A DNA stretch of 64,000 bases, from assembly GCF_013618865.1 (NCBI RefSeq), contig NZ_JABSOE010000018.1:1-64000 (forward strand), read 5' to 3'. Source of the stretch: Phocaeicola faecicola (GTDB taxonomy: Bacteria; Bacteroidota; Bacteroidia; Bacteroidales; Bacteroidaceae). This document shows, piece after piece, positions 51,274 to 62,079 of the stretch. The position numbers were made by a program, and so were the translations under genes. Below the pieces are notes generated by a model. The model made no database searches and had not been told where the DNA came from. It was given only the letters and a program-made list of their open reading frames with translations. How positions within the stretch are numbered: the stretch's first letter is position 1; each line of letters starts with the position of its first letter.

Positions 51274-54200
51274 TTACATCTTAATCCCTTTCTTTGCGGG
51301 GCCGTTCTCCGGCGGGCTGCCCACGCCCGCGATCACGATGCGCCCACCGGAGGCGTCGGCAATCTGCCGCAGCCGGGAAGGAATACGGGCCGCCGTGTTG
51401 TCTTCCTTCGGGAGCTCTTCCGCCGTGTCATGCCGTTCCCGGCACACGTCGTTATCCTCCTCCGCCTCCTTTCCCTCGCTCTCTTCTATCGGTTTGAGGC
51501 TTTGCTGTATCCTGCGGTCTATTTCCGTCAGGTCAGTTTTCAGGGCCGTCAGTTCGGGCTCCTTGCGCCAGGAACTTTCCACCACTTCCCGCAGGACGGG
51601 AATATCTTTCTCCAGTTCCTCGTTCTTTTTCCGGAATTTTTCCAGTGTCGGCTCGATGGTCGCGAGCGCGTGGATGAAGTTCATCGCCGCCAGTCGCGGG
51701 TCGGAGGCGATATTCCCGTAGTTATACTGGTATAGATAATCCCCTTCACCCCGGACATAAAAACGGTTCTGCACCAGGTCGAGCCCGTCTTTCCCGGTCG
51801 TTTCGCTCTGGACGAGCAGTTCGAACCCGTAGAGGCTCCCGATGGGTTCGAGCCTGTCGAGCGTGCGTGCCGTTTCGGCGATACGGTTGAGCTGTTTCCC
51901 GATGAGCTTGGGGTCGGAGGTTTCCAGCCCGTTCAGTTTCACGGGATTGCGGTACGAGCCGTCCTCGTTGAACTCGACGCGGGCCTTGAAGTGTTCCAGA
52001 TCCTTGCCGATACGCCGTATCAGGTCGTTGTTCTTCTCTATCTTCTCCGTGATCTGCTCCAGCTTGTAGCGGCTCGATGATTTGCCGCGCACGAATGCCT
52101 GGCGTTCGCTTTCGAGCGTGGCGATCTTCTTCTCCAGGCGGGCCTTGTCCAGCAGGTCTGTATTTCCCGAGAGGACGGCTACATACTCGGAAAAATTCAT
52201 GCCGCTTTTCTCGTCGATGGCCCCCTCGTCGATGGTACGGCTTCCCATGTTGTTGGTCTTGAGCTGGCGGATGAACAGTTGCTTGTTGTGCAACAGCCCG
52301 AACTTGTAGGCGTCGAGCGACTTCTCGACGGCGTATAATATCACGTCCACCTTGTTGTCGGCATGGAGTTTGGCGATCTCGTTCCCGGTGCGTATTCCCC
52401 GCCCGTCGCGCTGCTCCAGGTCGCTGGGACGCCAGGGGCAGTCCAGGTGGTGTATCGCCACGCAGCGTTTCTGCGCGTTCACTCCCGTCCCGAGCATCTC
52501 GGTCGATCCGAAGAGTACGCGGATTTTTCCGGCGTTCATACCGGCGATCATCTCCTTGCGCGCTTTTTCCGAGGTCGCCTCCTGGATGAACCGCACCTCG
52601 CTTTGGGGTATGCCGTAATCCTCCGCGAGTTTACGCCGTATCTCGGAATAGACGTTCCACCCCGCTCCGGGTTTGTAGGTTCCCAGGTCGGAGAATACGA
52701 ACTGCGTACCTTTGTACGCCTCGAAACGGCGGTAGTAACCGGCAATCATACGGGCGCAGTGGCTCGCCTTGTTGTCCACGTGGTCGCTGTATAGTTCGGG
52801 GTCTATCATACGCATATCGAGCGACATCTTGCGGGCGTAGTCTGTGGCAATGAGCATTTTCGCCTTTTCCTCCCGCTCCGAGAGCGGCAGGCGGCCCAGG
52901 AGCGTGGCATCGCCCGATTTGGCGAATTGCACCAGCCGTTCTATGAACTCCGTCTGCTGGGGTGTCGGCGGGATATTGTGCAATATCTCGTTCTTTTGCG
53001 GTCGGTCGATCCCTATATCCTCCGCCGAGCGGTAATCTGTAATCTCGGAGTAGAACATGGCCAGTTCGGGAACCTTGATGAAATATCGGAACCGTTCTTT
53101 CTGCACGACCTCGTTGGTCACGGAAAACTCGTAGTCGATGGTTTTCTTGGCAAATATGGCCGCCCAGGCATCGAAGGTGCGGATATTCTGACGCTCCAGT
53201 TCCTTCGGGCGCAGGTACTTGAAAAGCAGGTACAGTTCCGTGAGCGAGTTGGAGATGGTCGTTCCCGAGAGGAACGTCGCCCCCAGGTCGCGGCCCGTGC
53301 GCTGCTGTATGGTACGCAGCGCGAAAAGCATGTTGAGCGCCCGCTGCGACCCCTCGGGATTTCCGAGGCCCGCCACCCGGTCATGCCGGGTCGTGAAAGT
53401 CAGGTTCTTGAATTTGTGGCTCTCGTCCACGTAGAGGTGGTCGATACCCATGAGGCGGAAGTCCACGGCGTCGTCCTTGCGTGTTTCCAGCGCGTGCGCC
53501 ACCTTCTGCAACTTGGCTTCCAGGTTGGCCTTGCGTTTCTGACACCCTTTCATCATGGCGCGGGAAACGTCCCTGCCTTGTGCTTTGAGCACTTCGAGGT
53601 TCTCCTCCACACAGTCCAGCTCGGCCTGCAATATCTCCTGCTGTATCTCCGGGGACTGGGGTATCATGCCGAACTGTTCGTGCGAGAGGATCACGGCGTC
53701 CCAGTCGTTGTTGCGTATCTCCCGGAAGATGCGCTCACGCTTCCGGGGCGTGAAATCCTCCTTGCCCGGGTAGAGGACTTTGGCCATCGGGTAAGCGGTG
53801 CAGAACGTCCGGGCTATTTCATGGATGTTGGCTTTCAGCCCGATAATCATGGGTTTATTGGCCAGCCCGAGGCGTTTCTTCTCGTAGGCCCCGCAGCACA
53901 TGATAAGGGTCTTTCCGCCGCCCACCTCGTGGTCGATTATCCCGCCGCCGAGCAGTTTGTCCATCCATATCGCGTCCTTCTGGCTGTCATACAGTTTGTC
54001 GATTCCCAGCCCCTTGAGGTCGAGGTCGGGGAATTCCTGGTGCGTCCCGTCGTACTTCGGGCGCACGTAACAGTTGAAAGTACGGTTATAGAGGTCTGTC
54101 AGGCGGTCTTTGAAGTCGGACGACTGCTCGCGCAGCCATTCGGGGAAAGCACCCCGGATCTCATCTATCTTGCTGTTGGCGAGCTGTATGGCCTCCCCGT

Positions 54201-57200
54201 CACGCACTTTGACCTCCCGCCGTTCTCCGTCCACCCATTTGAGGACGGTCTTGGTGATGTCGGGCGAAGTGTTTTGCAGGGCGTGTTTCAAAAGGTGCAG
54301 GCCGTTGTACTTACGGGTCTGCGCGCTGACGGCATACTGCTCCGTGATCTTCACGTTCGTCGCTTCCGCCTTCACGCCGTACTCGTCCAGGTTGGAGGCG
54401 AAGGTGATCTTCACCTCCGTATCGAAGAGCGAGGAGGCGAAACGCTCGTAAACACCTTTTGGAATCCACCGTTCGCCCAGGTTGAAATCCAGGTCGTCGA
54501 AAGCGATGGGTTTGGGCGTCGCCTCGCGCAGAGCCTCCAGCGATTCCCGGGCCGGGGCGTGGTCGGGATTCTCCCGCAGGAACGCCTCGATCCGTTCGGC
54601 TTTCCCGATGACATTGCCGGCGATGAACTTGTCGGCAACCTCGTAGCCGTCCGTTTCCGGGTTGTAATAGATACGTCCTTTCAGTTCCCCGAGTATTCCC
54701 TCCACGGTAGTTCCCGTGAGCGAGGCCATGTAGTGCGGTTCCACCCGGCCGTACTTGTTCAGGCTGGCCACAAGGGCCTCCGAAGCGTCGTCGGCGTGCG
54801 TGATCTCATCGGGATTGAAGGCCACGGGACGCTCGAAGATGTCGGCTTTGCGTGCCTTGCCGTCGATGTAACGCTCCAGCGACAGAATCTCCGTCCCCCG
54901 CGCGTCCATCTTGATCAGGTCGAGGTTGCGTTTGTCATTGAGCCGTCCGAAGCGTTCGGTGAAATTGTCGTAAAGCCGGTTGAGCATCTCCCGCAGGGCG
55001 GGGTTCGCCGTCAGCGTTTCCGCCTCGTTGTTATAAAGGTGGTAATAGGCATCGCGTATCTCGATATACATGGAGGCTTTCGTCCGTTGTGCAGGCGTGA
55101 GTTCCAGCGGGTGGAACATGGGTTGCAGGGATTCAGTCTCCCGCAGGTAGCCGACCCGGTTTTGTCCGTCCGTGACGAGTGTTCCCTCGCGGAAATAGGG
55201 GGCGACCTCCCCCTCGAACGGTCGGGGTTTCATATCCGCCTCCCGTATCTGCGGCATTTCTTTACCGGGTTCTTCCTCCTCTGGATTGTCCGGCGTGTCG
55301 AACAGGCCGCCCGTTCTCGGCGTACCGGCGGCTTGTTTCCGTTTGCCTTTCGGGGCTTCCGTCGGGGGGCGTACCGCCTGCCGTTCCCGCTGTTCCGGGG
55401 TTTCCTGCTGCCGGGCGCTTTGTCGGCGCAATTCCGCCCTCCGTTCCGGGGTAAGCGACATCATCATCTCGTAAAAGCCGTTGATCGGCGGGTTGTCCTC
55501 CCAGTTCAGGGAGGCATACAAGTCTTCGGGATCACGCTCCGGTGGCGTCGTTTTCGGCATTTCGCTCTTCTGTTCCTCCGGAGAGGAGGCCGGGGCGAAT
55601 AATGAGGGTTGTCGGGGCGTCTTCCGCTTTGCTCCCCGGCGGCTGTTCCTTTTCTTGGATATACCGAGTTCTGCCTGCCGCCGCTCCTCGGCGCTGAAGC
55701 CGAACAGATCGTAGAGCGTCAGCAACGGTTCCTGCTGCACATTTACCGGTTCGGCAGCTTGGGTGGCAGGTACGGGAGCCGCCGTTTCCACCGTGTCGAA
55801 AAGCGACCCGGCGAAGCCCTCCCGCGGTTTCGGTTCCGTTATTCCGCCCACGTGCTGCACGGGAGTATCTGCCATGCCGAAATCTTCGGGTTTCGGCGGG
55901 TGCTGCTCCCACAAGCGATTCTCCCGCTCTTTCGACCAGGCCCCGAAGTCGGCCAGATCCTCCCCGGTCGGTTCTCCGGCGGGTGTGGCAGCAGAATCCG
56001 GTAACACTTGTCCGGGTTTGTTTTCGATTCGGGTAATCTCCCCGGTTTCGGTATCGACATGGTAGCCCTGTGCCGCCATTTCGGCGACGACGCGGCGTTT
56101 TTCCTCCTCTTCCCGCTGCTGCTGAAGGTTACGGGCATCGGCGATAATCTCCTTGACGATTTCTCCGGCAAGGCGGGGCTCGTGTCTTTCGGCACGCTGG
56201 CGTTCCGCCTGACGGGGACGGGACAATTCCCGCTCCGGTGTACCGGGTGTCTGTTCCGGAGCATGTTCCAGGCAATAACTCTCGTTGAAATGCCGGTTGA
56301 AATCCTCCGAGAGCATACGCCGCATCTCCCGGTCGATGCCGTCCACGCCCTCCGCGTGGGTGAACTCCATCGCCGGTTTGCCGTAGGGGTCTTTGCCTAC
56401 TTTGGCCTCGGTATGGATCACCCTGTCGAACGACTGGAAAAGGTTGTTTATCCGGATGCCGTTCGACAGCTTGCGGGATTCGATGAAATCCCGCTGCCGT
56501 TCGGACAGTTCCCCCGTGGCGGCTTTCTTTTGCAGGATAACCAGGTCGCTGCCGACCTCCGTCCCCGCGTGTTCTGTAAAGAGGTTGTTCGGCAGCCGGA
56601 TGGCCGATACGGGCTCGCAGCGGTTCATCAGCCACTCGCGCACGGGGCGTCCCTGCTCGGCGTTCAATACTCCCTGCGAGGTGATGAATGCCACCAGGCC
56701 GCCCTCGCGTACCATATCGACGGACTTCATGAAAAAATAGTTGTGCAGCGCCCGTGTGCCTTGCCGCCGCACGGGGTCGGTATGGGTGGAGAAGAACGGG
56801 TCGAAGAGCGCCACGTCCCCGAAAGGGATGTTGCTCACGGCCACGTCGTAGTAACCGGCGTATTTGGGTTCGATGCGCTCGAATCCCTGTACCCGCACCC
56901 GTTTTTCGGGGTGCAGGTGCTTCAGGATCAACCCCGTGGCGGGGTCTTTCTCGAAGCAGGTGATCTCCGCATAGGGGGCGTGGAAATCCACGGCACTGAC
57001 GAAAACCCCCGTTCCCGCACTGGGGTCAAGAATACGTTTGGGGACGATCCGCGTGTCCCATATCGCCTCCACGATGGCGTCTGCCACTTTCGGGGGCGTG
57101 TAAAAAGCCGTCAGGACGGAGTTCTTGATCCCGTCCATGTAGCGCTTGTATTCCCGTTCGTCGGGGGTGTTCGCCCTGATGACCTCGTGCAACTCGGCCA

Positions 57201-57396
57201 CGAGCGTTGCCATGCCGTCCTTGTCCGGTTTCCCGGTGGGGTTTTCCAGCACTTCCTTGATGGCGCCGAAGCCGCTGTATGCGCCGAGTGTCCTTTCTTC
57301 TTCGGGAGTCGGCGCCCGCCGTTCCCTGTCGAGCGTGAAGGCCGTCTTCAGCGCGTCGATATTCTGGCGGAGGTGGGTTTTCTTATTGAATGCCAT
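51274..57396 (-). CDS. Giant DNA N6-methyltransferase-like / SNF2-type helicase fusion
   Basis: A 2040-residue protein. The N-terminal adenine-methyltransferase domain has the SAM motif DPSAGTG (124-130) and the catalytic motif SNIPFG (188-193, an NPPF variant). A low-complexity Pro/Glu/Arg-rich linker covers about 390-700. A helicase superfamily 2 domain follows with Walker A GGGKT (about 1155), DESH in place of DEAH (about 1322) and the C-terminal [13 protein letters not shown] (about 1660). The C-terminal 200 residues are coiled coil. Such proteins are hallmark genes of Bacteroidales conjugative elements, probably protecting or remodelling element DNA. The methylase motif has Ile for the usual first Pro, so catalysis is uncertain. 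It overlaps the DUF1896 gene by 14 bases. Confidence 0.92.
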   Translation of the reverse strand: MAFNKKTHLRQNIDALKTAFTLDRERRAPTPEEERTLGAYSGFGAIKEVLENPTGKPDKDGMATLVAELHEVIRANTPDEREYKRYMDGIKNSVLTAFYTPPKVADAIVEAIWDTRIVPKRILDPSAGTGVFVSAVDFHAPYAEITCFEKDPATGLILKHLHPEKRVRVQGFERIEPKYAGYYDVAVSNIPFGDVALFDPFFSTHTDPVRRQGTRALHNYFFMKSVDMVREGGLVAFITSQGVLNAEQGRPVREWLMNRCEPVSAIRLPNNLFTEHAGTEVGSDLVILQKKAATGELSERQRDFIESRKLSNGIRINNLFQSFDRVIHTEAKVGKDPYGKPAMEFTHAEGVDGIDREMRRMLSEDFNRHFNESYCLEHAPEQTPGTPERELSRPRQAERQRAERHEPRLAGEIVKEIIADARNLQQQREEEEKRRVVAEMAAQGYHVDTETGEITRIENKPGQVLPDSAATPAGEPTGEDLADFGAWSKERENRLWEQHPPKPEDFGMADTPVQHVGGITEPKPREGFAGSLFDTVETAAPVPATQAAEPVNVQQEPLLTLYDLFGFSAEERRQAELGISKKRNSRRGAKRKTPRQPSLFAPASSPEEQKSEMPKTTPPERDPEDLYASLNWEDNPPINGFYEMMMSLTPERRAELRRQSARQQETPEQRERQAVRPPTEAPKGKRKQAAGTPRTGGLFDTPDNPEEEEPGKEMPQIREADMKPRPFEGEVAPYFREGTLVTDGQNRVGYLRETESLQPMFHPLELTPAQRTKASMYIEIRDAYYHLYNNEAETLTANPALREMLNRLYDNFTERFGRLNDKRNLDLIKMDARGTEILSLERYIDGKARKADIFERPVAFNPDEITHADDASEALVASLNKYGRVEPHYMASLTGTTVEGILGELKGRIYYNPETDGYEVADKFIAGNVIGKAERIEAFLRENPDHAPARESLEALREATPKPIAFDDLDFNLGERWIPKGVYERFASSLFDTEVKITFASNLDEYGVKAEATNVKITEQYAVSAQTRKYNGLHLLKHALQNTSPDITKTVLKWVDGERREVKVRDGEAIQLANSKIDEIRGAFPEWLREQSSDFKDRLTDLYNRTFNCYVRPKYDGTHQEFPDLDLKGLGIDKLYDSQKDAIWMDKLLGGGIIDHEVGGGKTLIMCCGAYEKKRLGLANKPMIIGLKANIHEIARTFCTAYPMAKVLYPGKEDFTPRKRERIFREIRNNDWDAVILSHEQFGMIPQSPEIQQEILQAELDCVEENLEVLKAQGRDVSRAMMKGCQKRKANLEAKLQKVAHALETRKDDAVDFRLMGIDHLYVDESHKFKNLTFTTRHDRVAGLGNPEGSQRALNMLFALRTIQQRTGRDLGATFLSGTTISNSLTELYLLFKYLRPKELERQNIRTFDAWAAIFAKKTIDYEFSVTNEVVQKERFRYFIKVPELAMFYSEITDYRSAEDIGIDRPQKNEILHNIPPTPQQTEFIERLVQFAKSGDATLLGRLPLSEREEKAKMLIATDYARKMSLDMRMIDPELYSDHVDNKASHCARMIAGYYRRFEAYKGTQFVFSDLGTYKPGAGWNVYSEIRRKLAEDYGIPQSEVRFIQEATSEKARKEMIAGMNAGKIRVLFGSTEMLGTGVNAQKRCVAIHHLDCPWRPSDLEQRDGRGIRTGNEIAKLHADNKVDVILYAVEKSLDAYKFGLLHNKQLFIRQLKTNNMGSRTIDEGAIDEKSGMNFSEYVAVLSGNTDLLDKARLEKKIATLESERQAFVRGKSSSRYKLEQITEKIEKNNDLIRRIGKDLEHFKARVEFNEDGSYRNPVKLNGLETSDPKLIGKQLNRIAETARTLDRLEPIGSLYGFELLVQSETTGKDGLDLVQNRFYVRGEGDYLYQYNYGNIASDPRLAAMNFIHALATIEPTLEKFRKKNEELEKDIPVLREVVESSWRKEPELTALKTDLTEIDRRIQQSLKPIEESEGKEAEEDNDVCRERHDTAEELPKEDNTAARIPSRLRQIADASGGRIVIAGVGSPPENGPAKKGIKM

Positions 57397-57832
57397 CTTC
57401 GAGAAGTATTTGGACGGTTCCCGTCAGTTCGGTATAGAACAGTTCGTAGTCGGGCGTGTCGGCGAAGTCGTCCGTGAGGTCGTACTTCTCCAGCACCCCG
57501 CGGCAGAGGGGCAGCAGGCGTAGAGCCGCCTGCCGGGCGGTATCCTCGGGAATCTCCGCCTCGAATTCCCTCCAGAGGATGTTTACCAGCGTGTTGTAGG
57601 GTGAAAAGTGCAGTCCGCGGCAGAGTTCCTCGCGGGCAATTTCTTCGGCCTCGATGTGGTTGCAGCCCGAACGGATCGCCTCGCTGTACGCTTGGGCGGC
57701 GCTGTCGGCCCGCTCGGCGATGAACTCACTTTCGGCGATGAGTTCCGGGTGGCTGTCCTTGAGGTAGGATAGTAACGAAAGTCCGTAATAGGACAATTCC
57801 CCCGTGGGGGTATGGTGTTGCTTGTCTGGCAT
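57383..57832 (-). CDS. DUF1896 protein of the mobile element
   Basis: A 149-residue, mostly helical acidic protein starting [20 protein letters not shown]. It matches the DUF1896 family, found almost only next to element methylase-helicase genes. I chose the ATG at 57832 over a start 20 codons upstream because the upstream residues overlap the structured element at 57846-57909 and are not typical protein sequence. It overlaps the next gene by 14 bases. Biochemical function is unknown. Confidence 0.82.
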   Translation of the reverse strand: MPDKQHHTPTGELSYYGLSLLSYLKDSHPELIAESEFIAERADSAAQAYSEAIRSGCNHIEAEEIAREELCRGLHFSPYNTLVNILWREFEAEIPEDTARQAALRLLPLCRGVLEKYDLTDDFADTPDYELFYTELTGTVQILLEDGIQ

Positions 57833-57845
57833 GATAAGAATTTTT

Positions 57846-57909
57846 AGTGGTCGTTGATAATCGGGGAAGAGAAAGGCGCCCCGGGTTCCCACCCGAAGCG
57901 CCGACCACT
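57846..57909 (-). repeat. Large nested inverted repeat between topB and DUF1896
   Basis: Outer arms AGTGGTCG (57846-57853) and CGACCACT (57902-57909) are perfect. Inside, GGCGC (57875-57879) pairs with GCGCC (57898-57902) and CGGGT (57882-57886) with ACCCG (57891-57895). It could fold as an RNA structure in the minus-strand operon and be a processing, attenuation or RNA-binding site. Confidence 0.65.
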
Positions 57910-57975
57910 GAAAAAATCCTTATCAAACAAGCGTATCTCGTTATGACAGGTCTTTTCCAGTGGCAAAGGTAACGA

Positions 57976-60075
57976 TTATTTCCGTTTGTTCCTCTTTCCC
58001 TGCCTGGGAGTATCGCGCGGTTCGAAAACGAACGAGGTCTTGAACTGGTCATCGAGCGTGAGGGCCGCGTCGAACGTCCCGCCGCCGTTTTTGACGAATC
58101 CCCGGATCGTGCCGGTTTTGCCTTTGGTCAGCAGTTCCGCGAGCTGCTTGTCGGTCAGCTCCTTGCGGGCCACGGTTCTCCATACGGTCAGGCCGCAATC
58201 GGGATTCTGGCACTTGGCGAGTTTGGGATAGAACACCACGGGCCTGCCGCAACGCGGGCAGGCTGTGTCACTCTCCGCGCCGTCGATTCTTGCTTCCAGC
58301 AGTTCTTTGGCGATTTGCGAGGCGAAGACCTCGATACCGCGATGGAACGTCGGGGCGTCCATCTCCCCGGTGGCGATCTTCGAGAGGGCCAGTTCCCAGC
58401 CGCCCGTCATGGCGACATCGGCGATCTTCTTGTCCCTGACCACGGCATACACGGCCAGTCCCTTGTCCGTGGGTACAAGCGACTTTTTCTCTCGCCTGAC
58501 ATACTCGCGGGCAAAGAGCGTTTCGATGATGGCGGCACGGGTGGCGGGCGTGCCGATGCCGGCATCCTTCATCGCCTCGCGTTCGGCCTCGTCGGACAGT
58601 TCGCGTCCGGCGGTTTCCATCGCCGCCAGCAGGCTCGATTCCGTGTGAAGGGGGCGCGGCCGGGTCTGTTTCTGTTCCGTGCCGCATCCTTTGACGGGCA
58701 GCTCGTCGCCTTGCACGATGTCGGGAAGGAGGGTCATGTCCTCCTCTTTCTCCTCGACAGGTTCATTCAGGACGGCCCGCCAGCCCGTCTCGACCATGAT
58801 ACTGCCGCGGGCCGTGAAATCATGCCCCGCGCTTTGCAGGGTAAGGGAAGTGTTTTCTTTCACGCAGGCCCCGGAAAAGGTTTCGAGCATCCGCCCCGCG
58901 ACCATCTCATAGACGATGCGGTGGTCGGCATCCAGTTCGGAGGGGAGGTTCTCGGTGGGAAGCAGCGCGTGGTGGTCGGCGATCTTTTCGTTGTCCACGC
59001 TTCGGCGGGAGAGAGATGCGGTATCCATCAGGCCCGCGTATTCCGCGAAACGGGGATAGCGTGTCATGTTCCCGATGAGTGCCGGAATCTCCTCGGCCAC
59101 ATCTTCCGATATATAGCGTGAGCCGGTACGGGGATAAGTGATGAACTTCTTCTCGTAAAGCGACTGGGCGATGTCGAGCGTTTTTTCTGCCGAAAAACCA
59201 TACCGGCTGTTGGCCTCTTTCTGGAGTGTCGTCAGGTCGTACAAGAGAGGCGGCTGTTCCCTGGCCTCCTTGCGCTCCACGTTCACGACGCGTACCGTTC
59301 GGGCGCCGATAACCTCGGCGCGGGCTGCTTCCGCCTTCTCCCTGCCGTCGAATTTCTCCGTGGAGAGGACGGTGAACTCCGTGCCCTCCTTTGCCGTGGA
59401 GAGCTTCAGCCGGAAATAGGTGGCGGGCTTGAACGCCTTGTTCTCCAGGTAACGGGAGCAGATGATCGCCAGCGTGGGGGTCTGCACCCGTCCGAGCGAC
59501 CAGACGCCCCGCCCGGCAGCCACGGCAAGCGCTTGCGAGGCGTTGATACCGACGATCCAGTCGGCTTCGCTGCGGGCTTTGGCCGAGAGGTAAAGGTTGT
59601 CGTATTCGTTGCCAGGGCGGAGGTGTTGTAACCCCTCGCGGATGGCCCGGTCGGTCAGGCTGCTGATCCATAACCGCACGAAAGGGGTGCGGCATTCCAG
59701 GTAAGAGTAGATGTAGCGGAAGATCAGCTCCCCTTCACGCCCCGCGTCGGTCGCGACGATGATGCGCTCGGCCATGCCGAACAATTCCCGGAGAATACCG
59801 AGCTGCTTCACGACACCCGGGTCGGCCTTATACTCTTTACCCTCCCGAACCTGCCGGGGCAGGAGGATGAACGATGATGGCAGGATAGGCAGGTTTTCCC
59901 GGCGGAAACCCGCGATGCCGTACTGTTGGGGCATTGCCAGCCCGACCAGGTGGCCGAAGGCCCAGGTTACGGCGTAGCCGTTTCCCTCGATAAAACCGTC
60001 TTTACGGTTCGTGGCTCCCACGATGGCGGCGATCTCACGCGCCACCGAGGGCTTTTCTGCGATAATTACTTGCAT
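57976..60075 (-). CDS. topB: Type IA DNA topoisomerase (TopB / Exc-like)
   Basis: A 699-residue topoisomerase III-type enzyme that relaxes and decatenates DNA. The TOPRIM domain starts at residue 1 (VIIAEKPSVAREIA) and includes the metal-binding ATDAGREGELIFR (108-120). The catalytic tyrosine is Y314 in KKFITYPRTGSRY. A zinc ribbon follows near the C terminus (CPRCGRP with CQNPDCG, about 603-630), then a basic tail. In CTnDOT the Exc protein of the excision operon belongs to this family. It lies 15 bases downstream of a small membrane-protein gene. Confidence 0.95.
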   Translation of the reverse strand: MQVIIAEKPSVAREIAAIVGATNRKDGFIEGNGYAVTWAFGHLVGLAMPQQYGIAGFRRENLPILPSSFILLPRQVREGKEYKADPGVVKQLGILRELFGMAERIIVATDAGREGELIFRYIYSYLECRTPFVRLWISSLTDRAIREGLQHLRPGNEYDNLYLSAKARSEADWIVGINASQALAVAAGRGVWSLGRVQTPTLAIICSRYLENKAFKPATYFRLKLSTAKEGTEFTVLSTEKFDGREKAEAARAEVIGARTVRVVNVERKEAREQPPLLYDLTTLQKEANSRYGFSAEKTLDIAQSLYEKKFITYPRTGSRYISEDVAEEIPALIGNMTRYPRFAEYAGLMDTASLSRRSVDNEKIADHHALLPTENLPSELDADHRIVYEMVAGRMLETFSGACVKENTSLTLQSAGHDFTARGSIMVETGWRAVLNEPVEEKEEDMTLLPDIVQGDELPVKGCGTEQKQTRPRPLHTESSLLAAMETAGRELSDEAEREAMKDAGIGTPATRAAIIETLFAREYVRREKKSLVPTDKGLAVYAVVRDKKIADVAMTGGWELALSKIATGEMDAPTFHRGIEVFASQIAKELLEARIDGAESDTACPRCGRPVVFYPKLAKCQNPDCGLTVWRTVARKELTDKQLAELLTKGKTGTIRGFVKNGGGTFDAALTLDDQFKTSFVFEPRDTPRQGKRNKRK

Positions 60076-60090
60076 GATGATTCGGATTTT

Positions 60091-60306
60091 TCAGTGGTTG
60101 TTTTCTTGTAGTTCTTCTTCTTTCTCTTTTTCCGGACGGGCGATCAGCCGGCGGTCGTAATAGACATGGTTGCCGTTCCCGTCGTAATACTGCCGTCCGT
60201 CGTCCGCCTCCTCCGGGGGGCTGCGTTTACCCGGCCGGAGGTACAAGGCGGCCAGCGCCGCGATCAGGAGCGGCATGGCTCCGGCCTGCATGTAGAACCA
60301 TTTCAT
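60091..60306 (-). CDS. Small single-pass membrane protein of the mobile element
   Basis: A 71-residue protein with one N-terminal membrane helix (about 5-24, YMQAGAMPLLIAALAALYL) and a charged soluble tail (RPGKRSPPEEADDG onward). I do not recognise a family. It lies 3 bases after the DUF3945 gene and 15 bases before topB, which supports it as a real operon member. A role in anchoring or signalling for DNA processing would be a guess. Confidence 0.65.
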   Translation of the reverse strand: MKWFYMQAGAMPLLIAALAALYLRPGKRSPPEEADDGRQYYDGNGNHVYYDRRLIARPEKEKEEELQENNH

Positions 60307-60309
60307 ACG

Positions 60310-61767
60310 TTATACCTTGACACCTTTGGAGTTGCTCTTTTTGCTGCTGCGGTAATTTTTCTTCTGCGTCGGGGTGGCTTCCTGCTGTCCCTGCTTGAGC
60401 GGCTCTTTCACACCTTTGACCGCTTCGACGGTCTTGCCCTCGGAATTGACGGCGACCTGGGTACGGCTTTCAACGGCGGGTTTGACCTCCGCTCCCTGCC
60501 GTTTCGCACGGTCGGGATTCCAGCGGAAGAAGTCCATCTTGTTACGCTCGAAGTTGGGCTTGACCCAGGCGTTGAACGGCTCACCCTGCCCGTCCTTGAC
60601 CATGCCCTTGATGTAGAAAGCCTTGACATCCGCCCGCTTGGAGGGATCATTCACCGCTTCCGTCCACTGGTCATAAGCCTCTTTGGGCACGGAGGCTTTG
60701 AGGATTGTCCGGTGAATCGTGAGCGTGGGCTGTCGTTCGGAGGCCGTAGTTTCCTGCCGTCCGTTTTTCTCGGCGGCCTTCTGGCGGTAAATCTCCTTGT
60801 TCTCCTGGGCGTAGCGGTTGCGATCCAAACCGTCGTAGGTAAAGGAATAGTTACGTTCGGCCGCGTCGATTTGGATATAGGCATCCCGCTTATAACCCGC
60901 GCGGGTGGTATATCCTTCGAGCAACACCTTGCCGCCGCCGTAGAAATCCATCTGCTTGCCTTCCGAGAGGTCGGCCTCCTTGATGCGGGCACGTTTTTCG
61001 AGTAACGAAACGGGCATGGGTTCCAGCGTGTTCGTCCATTTGTCTATCGACACGTAGCAGGGCGTGAGCTTGCCCGGCTCCAGCTCCAGGTCGATCACTT
61101 TCCCGGCGTGGCGGGTGTTCATCAGGTTCGTTTTCGCCTCCTCGTCGAGCAGCACCCCGTGGAAGGGGGCGTCGAGGTCGGGCCGTTCCTGCCAGTAATG
61201 CGGCACGACGCGCAGCGAGCCGTCCGCCTGCTCTTCGAGCGACACGCGCCCTTTGGTGGAAACACGCATCCCGTTCTCCAGTTCGGGGTTCATCTCCACC
61301 AGCCCGTTGGATTTATGTCCGTAAGACATGGCTTTCAGGTGCGGCTCGATGTCCTCCATGCGGATACCTTTCTTCTCCATATCCGCCAGGTCTATCTTCG
61401 TGACGTCCAGCGGCTCGAACTGCCGCTGCTCCTGCGTCTGAAGCCGTTCGGAGGGGTCGATACGGTAATTTTCCAGAATCTCCGGGTCGAAGTCGATGCG
61501 GATAAGTTTGTTCAGGGCATTCTCCGTCATGACGAAGATACCCGTGTGGACGGGGTTCTGGGCCTGTTCCATGAACTTTTTGAAGAAGGCTTCGAGGGCT
61601 GAATCCTGCGTGTTCACGTTCAGCAGGCTCGCCACATTCTGATCCGTGGGGTCGGTGGTCTGGATATTGCCGTCCCGATCCACGCCGGTAACGGCTTGCA
61701 GTCGTCCGTCGTCGGCATTCTGAACGAGCATGACTTGTTTAGCGTCGTTCTTTACGTTTTCGTCCAT
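60310..61767 (-). CDS. DUF4099/DUF3945-domain protein of the mobile element
   Basis: A 485-residue cytosolic protein. The N-terminal half (about 90-170) matches DUF4099 (LDVTKIDLADMEKKGIRMED). The middle (about 180-330) carries two DUF3945-type repeats (LEEQADGSLRVVPHYWQERP; DFYGGGKVLLEGYTTRAGYK). The C terminus is basic and Lys-rich (KKNYRSSKKSNSKGVKV), suggesting nucleic-acid contact. Genes of this kind lie beside topB in Bacteroidales conjugative elements. Function unknown. It is first in the minus-strand operon that continues through topB to the methylase-helicase. Confidence 0.85.
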   Translation of the reverse strand: MDENVKNDAKQVMLVQNADDGRLQAVTGVDRDGNIQTTDPTDQNVASLLNVNTQDSALEAFFKKFMEQAQNPVHTGIFVMTENALNKLIRIDFDPEILENYRIDPSERLQTQEQRQFEPLDVTKIDLADMEKKGIRMEDIEPHLKAMSYGHKSNGLVEMNPELENGMRVSTKGRVSLEEQADGSLRVVPHYWQERPDLDAPFHGVLLDEEAKTNLMNTRHAGKVIDLELEPGKLTPCYVSIDKWTNTLEPMPVSLLEKRARIKEADLSEGKQMDFYGGGKVLLEGYTTRAGYKRDAYIQIDAAERNYSFTYDGLDRNRYAQENKEIYRQKAAEKNGRQETTASERQPTLTIHRTILKASVPKEAYDQWTEAVNDPSKRADVKAFYIKGMVKDGQGEPFNAWVKPNFERNKMDFFRWNPDRAKRQGAEVKPAVESRTQVAVNSEGKTVEAVKGVKEPLKQGQQEATPTQKKNYRSSKKSNSKGVKV

Positions 61768-62079
61768 AATTACGAGTGTTTTTAGTTAGCACCAATAGCG
61801 ATGCGGGAACGAAAGTAAGGGGAACCGGCTGAACGTAAAAGAGTTGGAAAGGCTATGGAAGCATCGGGCACAGAAGTGGCCGCTTGTGGCGCAGGGCAGA
61901 GGAAATCGGAGAAACGGAGTGCCGGGAAGGACGGATTTGGCAGAGGGTATTTTCGTGGCTCCTCACCTTATTGTCAGGTAGTCGGGATCTATTGTTAAAT
62001 GTCAATAAAGCGCATGGATAACCCGTGTTTTTTTATAAATTTGCGAAAACGGGTTTCAATATCCGACAAAACGTGAGGC
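61768..62079. other. Divergent intergenic region before the recombinase gene
   Basis: 312 bases without a gene between the DUF3945 gene (minus) and the recombinase gene (plus). A plus-strand -7 box TAAATTTG is at 62036-62043, with no good -33. A weak minus-strand box TACTTTCG is near 61810. No repeat like the one at 63504-63574 was found here. Confidence 0.6.

Noticed and set aside
52927-55602. An 891-codon open frame on the plus strand opposite the methylase-helicase gene
   Set aside because: It is fully antisense to a protein with clear methylase and helicase motifs, shows no recognisable domain, and long antisense frames are expected in this GC-rich coding context.
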